A stretch of DNA of 64,000 nucleotides from JBDGRJ01 sp042218065 (GTDB taxonomy: Bacteria > Patescibacteriota > Patescibacteriia > Magasanikbacterales > UBA922), in contig JBDGRL010000012.1 in NCBI GenBank assembly GCA_042218065.1, positions 1 to 64,000 on the forward strand, written 5' to 3'. Below the pieces are notes generated by a model. It searched no databases, had not been told where the DNA came from, and saw only the letters and a program-made list of their open reading frames with translations. Below are positions 1 through 7,913 of this stretch, piece by piece (position 1 is the first letter of the stretch; each line of letters starts with the position of its first letter). The translations under genes and the position numbers were made by a program.

Positions 1-2
1 AA

Positions 3-143
3 ATAAAACTAGAAGACTACGGAGCTCCTAGACTGAAAAGAAGAGGTAGAGGAAACCATTATGTAAAGATAAATGTAGAAGTGCCGGAAGATGTTAGTGG
101 TGAGACAAAAGAGTTGGTTGAGGAGTTGGAAGAGGAACTTTAA
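3..143 (+). CDS. dnaJ: DnaJ chaperone, C-terminal end (5' truncated by window edge)
   Basis: An open frame runs in from the window edge and stops at TAA 141-143, giving 46 residues. It contains GAPRLKRRGRGNHYVKINVE followed by VP, which matches the end of the second C-terminal substrate-binding domain of DnaJ (family pattern G-x-P-x-L-x-x-x-G-x-G-D-H-Y-V-x-V-x-V). DnaJ is the Hsp70 co-chaperone. Most of the gene lies outside the window, so the J domain and zinc fingers cannot be seen. A second J-domain gene follows 223 bp downstream on the same strand. Confidence 0.75.
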   Translation: MKLEDYGAPRLKRRGRGNHYVKINVEVPEDVSGETKELVEELEEEL

Positions 144-214
144 AACATTTGGTTACAATTTAATCATTTAAGAGTCTTGCATTTTCGCAAAACTTTTTTA
201 TAATTAAGGATAAA

Positions 215-243
215 TTGACTATATTATAGCTAAGTGTTATATT
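215..243 (+). promoter_or_regulatory. Putative sigma70 promoter for the J-domain gene
   Basis: TTGACT (215-220), a 17-base spacer and TATATT (238-243) lie in the 223-bp gap between dnaJ and the membrane J-domain gene. If used, the leader would be about 115 nt, long for this genome. Nothing else was recognised in the gap. Confidence 0.4.
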
Positions 244-366
244 AAAATTGATTTATTTGATTGTTGTAAAAAACCTTTTCCATGGCAATAGTAGGGATTG
301 GGGTTATAAATTTTACTGAACTGGTGGTCTTTGAGTTTAGTTACTATTAACCCTCAATAATTTTTA

Positions 367-1389
367 ATGTTAAAAGACTATTACGAAACTTTAGGAGTAG
401 ATCAAGACGCTTCTCAAGAAGAGATAAAAAAAGCATACCGAAAAAAAGCTCACAAGTATCACCCGGACAAAGAAGGTGGTGATGAAGAAAAGTTCAAAGA
501 AGTGAATGAGGCTTATCAGGTATTAAGTGACGAAGAAAAAAGACAACAGTATGACCAGTTTGGTGAGAATTTTGACCAAGCCGGTTTCGGCGGTGGCCAA
601 GGTGGCGGCTTCAACTGGGAAGATTTTGCTCGACAAGCTGGACAGCAAAGTAGTAGAAAAGGCGCTAATAAAAAAAGTCAAAAAAAGCAATCTAGTAAAG
701 GAAGAGGCTTCTTTCGTTTTGGGGTATTAGTTGCTTTTATATTATTTTCATTAATTTGGGGGGCGGTCAGTAACTCCAGCTCAGAAAATAGTGTTAATAC
801 AGATACTAATAACACAGCAATAGAAGAGAAAAGAAAACGAACTTATGATGAAAAAGCAAACAAAGCTTTAACAGGGAGAGAAAAATGCAAGAAAGGGTAT
901 GTCCTGTCTTTAGATAATGAAAGGTGTATAAAAATTCCTAGAAATGCTCACGCTGTAGATAGTCCAACTGATGTTTGGTTATGTAATGATGGTTATAAGG
1001 AAGTGGAGAATAGATGTGTTAAAAAGGGAGGCAAAAGGTATAAGAGAGTCGGTAAATATAGATGCACAATGAATCATTACAATAGTGCCGTTAAACTACG
1101 ACCAGATAAATCTAAGAAAAGAAGGTTAAAAAATGTGAAGCAAAGTTTACAATCTAAGGCTAATCGAATAGAAGAGTTAAGAAATGAAATTGATAACTTG
1201 AATGTTACTAGGCACTCTTCTCAATATAAAATTAATAAATATAATCGGAAGGTCAATAAATTAGATAAGATGATAGATAATTATAATGAAAGGAAAAGGT
1301 TCTATAATAGGATCCGAAGGGATTATAATCCAAAAGCAAACACTTACAACAATTACCTTGAAGAAAATTGTAATAAAGTTGAATATTAA
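367..1389 (+). CDS. Membrane-anchored J-domain protein with Cys-rich outer domain
   Basis: The 340-aa protein opens with a complete J domain (about residues 3-66) carrying the HPD motif at 32-34 that stimulates Hsp70 ATPase. A short Gly/Phe-rich stretch follows (about 70-84), then a basic linker, one transmembrane helix (about 116-136) and a long tail. The tail has two similar cysteine motifs of the form C-x-x-G-Y-x(8)-C and C-x-D-G-Y-x(6)-C, then a helical, probably coiled-coil region. The J domain should be cytoplasmic and the Cys motifs extracytoplasmic. Function beyond recruiting DnaK to the membrane is unknown. There is no SD before ATG 367. It may be co-transcribed with the next gene, 17 bp downstream. 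Confidence 0.8.
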   Translation: MLKDYYETLGVDQDASQEEIKKAYRKKAHKYHPDKEGGDEEKFKEVNEAYQVLSDEEKRQQYDQFGENFDQAGFGGGQGGGFNWEDFARQAGQQSSRKGANKKSQKKQSSKGRGFFRFGVLVAFILFSLIWGAVSNSSSENSVNTDTNNTAIEEKRKRTYDEKANKALTGREKCKKGYVLSLDNERCIKIPRNAHAVDSPTDVWLCNDGYKEVENRCVKKGGKRYKRVGKYRCTMNHYNSAVKLRPDKSKKRRLKNVKQSLQSKANRIEELRNEIDNLNVTRHSSQYKINKYNRKVNKLDKMIDNYNERKRFYNRIRRDYNPKANTYNNYLEENCNKVEY

Positions 1390-1406
1390 ATTTTATTCGT
1401 ACAACA

Positions 1407-2534
1407 ATGGAAAATGAAGTAAGTAAAGGTTATTTACAAAATGCTATAGAGGAACTGAATAAGGATATAGGCGTCAAAAAAGAAGTGGATAGCAATGAAA
1501 TAATTAGCAAAATAGAAGAAGGTAACACAAAAGAGGCTGTAGACTTGATATCTCAACAACTAGATTTACCCGTTAAATTAAATATATTAAAGGTTCCAGA
1601 AGGATATAGCCCACCAAAATCCGAAGATATAAATTTTCAAAGCACTGATTTAACAAGAGTAAAAAGCCATAAAAATAAAAAAGGTACGGAAGGAATAACA
1701 GCTCAAGTTGAAATTCCCGGTAATCTTCCCAATTATGGGTCTACTAGGTTAATAGACTTCCCTATAAGGGTGAAGATAAGTGAAAGTTCTACTAAGCATC
1801 CTTTCTCCTTTGCGACTGTTGTTGCTCACGAATTAGCTCATATATTGCTGTATTCTCAAAATAGAGACTACAAGGATAATGAGTTTTATACTGATTTAGC
1901 TATTTTAATGTTAGGGTTTAGAGATGTGTATAATAAAGGCAGGGAAGTAAGTGAGACAAAGAGTACTCGTTTGGAAAATAAAATTATTCACAAAACCAAA
2001 ACTACTACATATGGCTATTTAGAAGAAGAACAGTTTGAATTTGCAGTAAAAGAGATAAAATCCTTATTAACACAAAAAATACAAGAGAGAAATAGATTAT
2101 TAAATAGAACAAAAAAAGTTGAAAAAAAGTTGGTAAGTTATAAAAGATCTGTTTATAGATTCAATAAGTTTCTTAATTATATTGAAACTGACTATAAAGG
2201 AGAGATATCCCAAAAAGATATGAATAAGATATCAAGCTTTTTTCACTCGGATTTTATTGACAATTTAGAGCAAGTAATAGAAAAAAATGAAAAAAAGATA
2301 GAAAAATTAGAAGGTTTTTGTGAAGATATAAACCATTTCGATAGACGCAAAATGGACAGGATTGAGTCCTGTTTTTCCAAAATAGACAAAATTTTTCACT
2401 CTATAGAAGAAAAAAGAAGTTCTGTAAATAAAAAAGTCAGGCTTCTGAGAAAATATGTTAATTTTTTCAAATTAGCAATGGTATACATGAAATCCTTTTT
2501 GAAATTTAACTCTTTCTTTTATTGGTCTTATTAA
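1407..2534 (+). CDS. HEXXH zinc-metallopeptidase-like protein with coiled-coil tail
   Basis: A 375-aa protein. The motif HELAH at residues 141-145, preceded by hydrophobic residues, is the zinc-binding helix of a zincin. The stretch NEFYTDLA about 17 residues later could supply a third acidic ligand, as in gluzincins. The N-terminal 100 residues are mixed alpha/beta. From about residue 210 the protein is Lys/Glu-rich and probably coiled-coil, ending in an aromatic, hydrophobic tail that may touch the membrane. No signal peptide is visible. It is probably transcribed with the membrane J-domain gene 17 bp upstream. Substrate unknown; the peptidase call rests on this one motif. Confidence 0.55.
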   Translation: MENEVSKGYLQNAIEELNKDIGVKKEVDSNEIISKIEEGNTKEAVDLISQQLDLPVKLNILKVPEGYSPPKSEDINFQSTDLTRVKSHKNKKGTEGITAQVEIPGNLPNYGSTRLIDFPIRVKISESSTKHPFSFATVVAHELAHILLYSQNRDYKDNEFYTDLAILMLGFRDVYNKGREVSETKSTRLENKIIHKTKTTTYGYLEEEQFEFAVKEIKSLLTQKIQERNRLLNRTKKVEKKLVSYKRSVYRFNKFLNYIETDYKGEISQKDMNKISSFFHSDFIDNLEQVIEKNEKKIEKLEGFCEDINHFDRRKMDRIESCFSKIDKIFHSIEEKRSSVNKKVRLLRKYVNFFKLAMVYMKSFLKFNSFFYWSY

Positions 2535-2575
2535 AATTTCAAGCAAGCTGAGTGTTACTATTCCTTATTGACAAC

Positions 2576-2680
2576 CTACCTGAACTCCCCCTCTATAACC
2601 TCCGGCTCCATAACTCCTATCTCGTATTTATAATACTCAATATCTGGAATCGGATTTAGCAGATAAATTGGTTTTTTCAT
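2576..2680 (-). CDS. Possible 34-aa small protein
   Basis: A short minus-strand frame (ATG 2680-2678, TAG 2578-2576) begins MKKPIYLLNPIPDIEYYKYE and continues with an acidic tail. It lies 26 bp downstream of the FNT gene on the same strand and fills most of the 172-bp gap before the convergent metallopeptidase gene. Tyr/Pro-rich start, no SD, no recognised family. It could be chance; conservation in relatives would decide. Confidence 0.25.
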   Translation of the reverse strand: MKKPIYLLNPIPDIEYYKYEIGVMEPEVIEGEFR

Positions 2681-2706
2681 AATATAAGCTCAGCTCATCT
2701 CTTTTT

Positions 2707-3570
2707 TTAATTATCCTTCTCATCAAATTCCAAATTAACCCCTTCCGGCAGCATACCGGGTCTGATTGCATGGCTGTATTTTAGTATAGCCACAAAGAAG
2801 GTGCCGCCGATGGCATTGCCAAGGGTCGACCAGATGATAAACTTGAGATAATCTATGATTGTAATTTTTGCAGAAACGAATAAGCCAGATAGTACTTCTA
2901 CTGATCCGACGATAGAGTGGTGAAATCCTGCCACTCCGATACCGAAAGTAATCAGTGCTACGATAAATATCTTACTTAGCGTATCATCAGCTCCAGTTAC
3001 TAGCCATGCAAGCAATCCCATCATCCAACCTGCCATTGTGGCACTGGCGAGAATTATCCACCAGTTGTCTGCTGTCATTTCATGAGCAAAATGGACCAGA
3101 ATATCAGCGGATATAATCTCCATCTGAGGTCCAATTATCGATAAAATCAAAGCAAAAATACCAGCTCCAACAATATTAGCAGAGAATACTATACCCCACA
3201 ATCTCGCTAATAGCTTGAAGCTAGCTTTTCCTTTTAGTACTGGTACTACAGCTAAAGTGGTGTGTTCTGTGAAAAGTTCTGATCGACCCAAAATTACGAA
3301 AATAAATCCTACCGGGTAAGCTAGAGAGTAAAGGAGCTTGACGATATTTTCAGGAAATATTCCCTGGGTCAAAGACACTACCACACCCATAATCAAAAGA
3401 CTGAAGCCTACATCTAGCCCGGCAGAGAGAGCCGAGAAGAATAGACCCTTGGCTGGACGGCACAGCTCAGCCAATCCTTCTTCTACTTTTTTATTGAGAA
3501 TTTTTTCATAAGGACGTTTTACTTGCTCGCCCTCTTTTCTATTTTTCTTCATTTTAGGTGTGTTTATCAA
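2707..3570 (-). CDS. Formate/nitrite transporter (FNT) family channel
   Basis: A 287-aa membrane protein with six hydrophobic helices. FNT hallmarks are visible: an N-terminal RPAKGLFFSALSAG helix, an ELFTEHT segment matching the family LFTENT loop, and GFHHSIVGS carrying the central-pore histidine. FNT channels pass small monovalent anions such as formate, nitrite, lactate or hydrosulfide; the sequence resembles the YfdC-like branch but the substrate is unknown. The first ATG overlaps the end of the RNase HI gene by 17 bp; ATG at residue 7 (position 3552) avoids the overlap and is equally possible. In a fermentative CPR cell, export of formate or lactate would make sense, but that is inference. 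Confidence 0.8.
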   Translation of the reverse strand: MINTPKMKKNRKEGEQVKRPYEKILNKKVEEGLAELCRPAKGLFFSALSAGLDVGFSLLIMGVVVSLTQGIFPENIVKLLYSLAYPVGFIFVILGRSELFTEHTTLAVVPVLKGKASFKLLARLWGIVFSANIVGAGIFALILSIIGPQMEIISADILVHFAHEMTADNWWIILASATMAGWMMGLLAWLVTGADDTLSKIFIVALITFGIGVAGFHHSIVGSVEVLSGLFVSAKITIIDYLKFIIWSTLGNAIGGTFFVAILKYSHAIRPGMLPEGVNLEFDEKDN

Positions 3571-3961
3571 GAATTTTATTTACTACTGCATCGGCTTCTT
3601 GATTATCTTCTCGTTTAACGTGGCTTATTTCTACTTTATCAAATTCATGGGTTAAGTTCCAAGCTTGGACAAAAAGTGACTGAATACTCTCATCTTTTAC
3701 CCGCCAGTCACGGTTTAGCTGTTGGGCTACCAGCTTGCTGTCGGTATATAACTCTATCTCATCAGCGTTCATTTGTTTTGCTTTTTTTAGTGCGTGTATT
3801 ATGGCTGTATATTCAGCAAAATTGTTGGTCTGATCTTCTAGAAACTCGCCGAACTCTTCGATAGTCTCTCCGTTTTTATTTTTTATCACTACCCCCGAAG
3901 CGGCAGGTCCCGGATTACCCCTGGAGCCACCGTCAGTATATATAATTAATTTTTTACTCAT
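3554..3961 (-). CDS. rnhA: Ribonuclease HI
   Basis: A 135-aa single-domain RNase H fold protein that cleaves the RNA strand of RNA:DNA hybrids. The YTDGGSRGNPG strand is diagnostic. The four acidic catalytic residues are all present: D10, E50, D74 (in LYTDSKL) and D124 (in QEADAVVN). It lacks the basic protrusion of E. coli RNase HI, as in the short archaeal/Bacillus YpdQ-like branch. It is transcribed toward the FNT gene, with which it overlaps, and lies downstream of recJ across a long palindrome. Confidence 0.88.
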   Translation of the reverse strand: MSKKLIIYTDGGSRGNPGPAASGVVIKNKNGETIEEFGEFLEDQTNNFAEYTAIIHALKKAKQMNADEIELYTDSKLVAQQLNRDWRVKDESIQSLFVQAWNLTHEFDKVEISHVKREDNQEADAVVNKILDKHT

Positions 3962-3987
3962 AAGAAATAAATTTCTTAAATTTTTGT

Positions 3988-4130
3988 AACCGTACCCGTC
4001 CGTACATATTTATGGGTTTTGAGTCTGAAGCGGGCACAGTCTGAGCTTTGCTCAGGAGCGGAAGACTCAACCTCGGAGTTGCCACGCCGGGGCAACGAGA
4101 ATGAATAAATAAGTACGGACGGGTACGGTT
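3988..4130. repeat. Long intergenic palindrome between recJ and rnhA
   Basis: Arms 3988-4005 and 4113-4130 are 18-bp perfect inverted copies, extended inward by an AT-rich segment with one mismatch. Inside, GAGTCT/AGACTC pair again, and two smaller hairpins can form (CTGAGC-TTT-GCTCAG near 4041-4055 and GTTGCC/GGCAAC near 4078-4095). Folded, it is a stem capped by a multi-branched loop. It fills the whole recJ-rnhA gap and touches the last base of the recJ stop. It could be a structured RNA, a processing/terminator structure or a MITE-like element; no ORF is inside. Confidence 0.7.
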
Positions 4131-5896
4131 CAAGCTTTACGGATATCTTCGATCGTAAACTGAAGCTCACGATTTCCATTCCACTCATTTACACTGATAT
4201 CGAATACCACATCTACCTTATCTCCCTTGCTTAGCTCATCGGCCCAGTTTAGATCTCGGCTGTCGGCACACAGATTCCAGCCTATGAACTTATGCATTTT
4301 TCTCTTTTCGTGTGTTGCCATAAATGTAAGGTGGTTGTTATTCGATCCCACCGGTTTTACCGATTGTACTTCCAGCTCTTCTGCTAGGTACTTCGGCTTT
4401 CTGTTTCCTTTTCCAAAGGGTTTGAACTGTTGTAGTATATCATAAAGTTCCCAGTCTACGTGCTTCATTTTTATCTTTGAATCAATTACTATTTTTTTCT
4501 TTAGATCTTCCTTGTCGGTTTCTTGTTTGAATTTATCTATTAAATCTTCTTTGAAATCTTCAAGTGTATCGTTTTCAGATAAGGTAAAGCCGCAAGCCAT
4601 AGGATGGCCCCCGAAAGTAGAGAAGTAATGGTCCATATCTTGAAGTGCTTCTACTATATTAAACCCCTCTATGCTTCTGCCCGAGCCGGTGTATTCCCCT
4701 GATTTGTAGGTTACAGCTATTGTCGGCTTGTGATGTTTTTCCTTTATCTTGCTGGCGATAAGCCCGGTAAGCCCCTTTTTCCAACCCTCGCCTCGGACAA
4801 ATAGTAACGGCTGATCTTGTTGTTCTTCTATCTGCCTTTCGACTTCTTGCATATTTTCCTTTACCATCTGTTGTCGGTCTCTGTTATTTTGGTTTAGCTC
4901 ATCAGCCAAATCTATCGCTTCTATCTCATCGTCCGTGACCATCAGCCTGTAAGCTACATTGGCGTGGTTTATGCGTCCGGCTGCGTTTATCCTGGGGGCA
5001 ATTTGGAAAGCTATAGTGCCGCTGTCTATCTCTTGTTTCATGTTGCCGTCCTCTTCCATAATACTGGCTTCGAGCAATAGTTTTTGCAGACCTATTCTTT
5101 TGGTTTTATTTAGTACTATAAACCCGTGCTTGGTCAGTGTTCTAGCTTCGCCTTTCAGCGGCACCATATCAGCTACATTGGCGATAGCTACGAGATCCAA
5201 AAGCCACTTCTCAAATCCCTCATGAGAGTGCTCACTTTCCAGTCTATCGTCTTGTTGTTTGTCTTTTCTTAGCAGACCTTGGGCTAGCTTGAAGGCTACT
5301 GCGCCGCCGCTTAGGGTCTGGTCCGGATAGTTTTCTTCTTCTATCTTTGGGTGTAGAGTTGCAAAGGAGTCGGGGGTTTGCTCTGGAATGGAGTGGTGGT
5401 CGGTAATGATTACATCCATATCGTGTTCATTTGCGACTTCTACCTCTTCTTTATCACTGATGCCACAATCGCAGGTGATGATAAGATCAACATTGTCATC
5501 TGCAAAAACCTCGATTGCACCTTTGTTTAGCCCGTATCCTTCTGTCTCGCGATTGGGTAGGTAGACATCCAGGTTTTCTGCTCCTAATGCTTCGAGTGTT
5601 TCATCTAGTATTGCAGCTGCGGAGACACCATCTGCATCATAGTCTCCGAATATCATTATGCTTTCATCTTCGTCTATAGCAGAGAAGATTCGCTCTACCG
5701 CGGTTTCCATCTCGCCAAATAAAAAAGGATCATGAATATCTTCGCTATAGTCGGGGTTTAAAAACTCATCTATTTCTTCTTGGCTGCGAATACCTCTGTG
5801 ATAGAGAAGACGGGCTACCACTTCTGGTAGCTCAGGGTGTTCATCGTAAAATTCTTGAGGAGGTTCATCTTTAAGTTCCCAAATTTTTTCAGACAT
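4130..5896 (-). CDS. recJ: Single-stranded-DNA exonuclease RecJ
   Basis: A 588-aa DHH-superfamily 5'-3' exonuclease acting in recombination and mismatch/base repair. Motif I GDYDADG (about 84-90), motif II around CDCGI (142-146) and the DHH triad (166-168) are present, followed by DHHA1 (SGRSIEGFNI, then FGGHPMACG) and the C-terminal OB-like domain. Length matches bacterial RecJ. The start ATG at 5896 is only a few bases downstream of a 32-aa membrane peptide gene. It ends with TGA, showing TGA is a stop here. Confidence 0.93.
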   Translation of the reverse strand: MSEKIWELKDEPPQEFYDEHPELPEVVARLLYHRGIRSQEEIDEFLNPDYSEDIHDPFLFGEMETAVERIFSAIDEDESIMIFGDYDADGVSAAAILDETLEALGAENLDVYLPNRETEGYGLNKGAIEVFADDNVDLIITCDCGISDKEEVEVANEHDMDVIITDHHSIPEQTPDSFATLHPKIEEENYPDQTLSGGAVAFKLAQGLLRKDKQQDDRLESEHSHEGFEKWLLDLVAIANVADMVPLKGEARTLTKHGFIVLNKTKRIGLQKLLLEASIMEEDGNMKQEIDSGTIAFQIAPRINAAGRINHANVAYRLMVTDDEIEAIDLADELNQNNRDRQQMVKENMQEVERQIEEQQDQPLLFVRGEGWKKGLTGLIASKIKEKHHKPTIAVTYKSGEYTGSGRSIEGFNIVEALQDMDHYFSTFGGHPMACGFTLSENDTLEDFKEDLIDKFKQETDKEDLKKKIVIDSKIKMKHVDWELYDILQQFKPFGKGNRKPKYLAEELEVQSVKPVGSNNNHLTFMATHEKRKMHKFIGWNLCADSRDLNWADELSKGDKVDVVFDISVNEWNGNRELQFTIEDIRKA

Positions 5897-5901
5897 AGCT
5901 G

Positions 5902-6000
5902 TTAATATCTAAGTGCCGGCAAGATAGTAAAGAAGAGCATACCGAGCACTCCTATGACCGTCATAATTATTGTGAGAATTCGTTTATTTTTCTTTTTCAT
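5902..6000 (-). CDS. 32-aa single-pass membrane peptide
   Basis: A short frame (ATG 6000-5998, TAA 5904-5902) encodes MKKKNKRILTIIMTVIGVLG followed by MLFFTILPALRY: a lysine-rich start and one clean transmembrane helix, so positive-inside topology is predicted. It lies exactly between lepA and recJ on the same strand, 5 bp from recJ, so it is probably in the same operon. Tiny membrane proteins at fixed loci are easily missed by annotation. No family recognised; the composition strongly favours a real gene over chance. Confidence 0.55.
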   Translation of the reverse strand: MKKKNKRILTIIMTVIGVLGMLFFTILPALRY

Positions 6001-6037
6001 AGAGATTTAGTTACAATTTGATTATATCTTAAAAATT

Positions 6038-7831
6038 TTATCGCTTCAACACGGACATATACGCCTCCTTGGGTATATCGACGCTGCCGTGCTGTTGCAT
6101 TTTCTTTTTTTGTTCTTTTTGCCGCTCCAGCAGCTTTCTCTTTCTAGTCACATCACCGCCGTAGAGGTCTTCCGTGACATTTTTTCTTCTGGCGGATAGA
6201 TGTTCGGCTGCCACTATATCACCACCTACTGCTGCTTGTATCTTAAGTTTAAACTGTTGTCGCGGCAGAGTATCCGCCAGAGATTCCACCACCTTTCTTC
6301 CAACTTGTTGAGCTTGGTCCTCCCATACCAGCAGTGATAGTGAGTCTACTTTTTCTTCTGCCACTAGTACATCCATTCGTACTACATCAGCTTCTCGGTA
6401 CTCATCAAATTCATAGCTGAGGGATGCGTACCCTTTGGAGGCAGATTTTAGCTTATCGTAAAAGTCTGTAATCAGTGCAGCTAAAGGCATTTTATATGTC
6501 AGTATCACCCGTTGTGTATCATCAGTATTTAAATGCTCTCTAGTATGGTAGTTTCCTTTTTTATTTTCCAACAGTTGCATCACATCACCGATATATTTTT
6601 CCGGGGTCAGTATTTCTACATCCATCCAGGGTTCTTTAATGGTGTCAATTTTTGGTCTCTCCGGTAGGTCCTCAGGACTTTTGACATTTATCTGTTCACC
6701 GTCGGTTTTTGTGACTTTGTATTCCACCGAAGGGACTGTAGCAACGATATTTAGATCGAACTCGCGCTCCAGACGTTCTTGGAAAATCTCTAAGTGCAGC
6801 ATACCTAAAAAACCGCACCTAAAGCCATAACCCAAAGCAGGCGAGTGGTCCGGCCGATAAGTAAGTGCAGAGTCACTAAGCTTGAGCTTTTCTATTGCTT
6901 TTCTCAGATCTTTTGATTCATCGCCCTCTTGTGGAAAGATACCGGCAAAAACTCTTGGTTTTACTTCTTTGTACCCGGGTAGAGGCTTATCAACGGGACT
7001 TCCTTGATTAGTGATTGTGTCTCCGACTTGTACTTTGTTTATATCTTTCAAATCGGTGACTAAGTATCCTATTTGTCCTGTTTCTAGCTTTTCTTTTTCT
7101 TGCATTTTAGGGGAGTGGTAACCAGCTGCCAGTACTTTTGTCTCAGCTCCTGAGCGCATTAGCTCAATCTCTTCGTCTGTTTCAGCTTGACCCTGCATAA
7201 CTCGTACTGAGGCGACTACACCTCGGTAATCATCATAGTGAGAGTCAAAAATAAGCGCCTTCAGCTTGTCCGAGTCGGGGCTTATATCCGGCGGAGGTGT
7301 TCTATCTACTACAGCATCTAAAACCTCTTCTACACCTTCTCCTGTTTTGGCGGAGCAAGTTAAGATATCATCTATGTCACAGTTGAGAAGTTCAGCCAGC
7401 TCGATTTTTCGTTTGTCTAAATCAATATTATCCAAATCTATCTTGTTCAACACCGGTATGACCTCTAAGCCTTGCTCTTGGGCAAGGTACAGATTAGCGA
7501 TAGTCTGGGCTTGGACGCCCTGAGAAGCATCGACCAGCAAGATTACACTCTCTACAGCTGCAAGAGATCGGGACACTTCATAGTTAAAATCGACATGGCC
7601 CGGTGTGTCTATCAGGTTTAAGGTGTGGTCTCTGTATTTCATACGGACAGGCTGCAGCTTGATAGTAATACCCCGTTCTTGTTCTAGATCCATAGTGTCT
7701 AGGTGCTGGTCCGACATTTCATCATCTCTGATGGTTTTGGTCATCTCCAAAAATCGGTCTGCCAGAGTAGATTTGCCGTGATCTATGTGAGCTATTATTG
7801 AGAAGTTTTTTATTTTATTTTCTTTGCTCAT
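6038..7831 (-). CDS. lepA: Translation elongation factor 4 (LepA)
   Basis: A 597-aa translational GTPase, full family length. The GTP-binding motifs are G1 AHIDHGKST, G2 around RGITI, G3 DTPGH, G4 NKID. The C-terminal LepA-specific domain is present, with RQQFKLKIQAAVGGDIVAAE and a Lys/Arg-rich tail. EF4 binds stalled ribosomes and can back-translocate or remodel them. It is followed by the 32-aa membrane peptide and recJ. No SD precedes the ATG. Confidence 0.96.
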   Translation of the reverse strand: MSKENKIKNFSIIAHIDHGKSTLADRFLEMTKTIRDDEMSDQHLDTMDLEQERGITIKLQPVRMKYRDHTLNLIDTPGHVDFNYEVSRSLAAVESVILLVDASQGVQAQTIANLYLAQEQGLEVIPVLNKIDLDNIDLDKRKIELAELLNCDIDDILTCSAKTGEGVEEVLDAVVDRTPPPDISPDSDKLKALIFDSHYDDYRGVVASVRVMQGQAETDEEIELMRSGAETKVLAAGYHSPKMQEKEKLETGQIGYLVTDLKDINKVQVGDTITNQGSPVDKPLPGYKEVKPRVFAGIFPQEGDESKDLRKAIEKLKLSDSALTYRPDHSPALGYGFRCGFLGMLHLEIFQERLEREFDLNIVATVPSVEYKVTKTDGEQINVKSPEDLPERPKIDTIKEPWMDVEILTPEKYIGDVMQLLENKKGNYHTREHLNTDDTQRVILTYKMPLAALITDFYDKLKSASKGYASLSYEFDEYREADVVRMDVLVAEEKVDSLSLLVWEDQAQQVGRKVVESLADTLPRQQFKLKIQAAVGGDIVAAEHLSARRKNVTEDLYGGDVTRKRKLLERQKEQKKKMQQHGSVDIPKEAYMSVLKR

Positions 7832-7913
7832 TTTTATTTGTTTGGCGGTTAGTTTAGCAATTTTTTGAATTTTAGTAAAGATAAGATTCTTGCGTATTTA
7901 TAAGGTTTATTTT

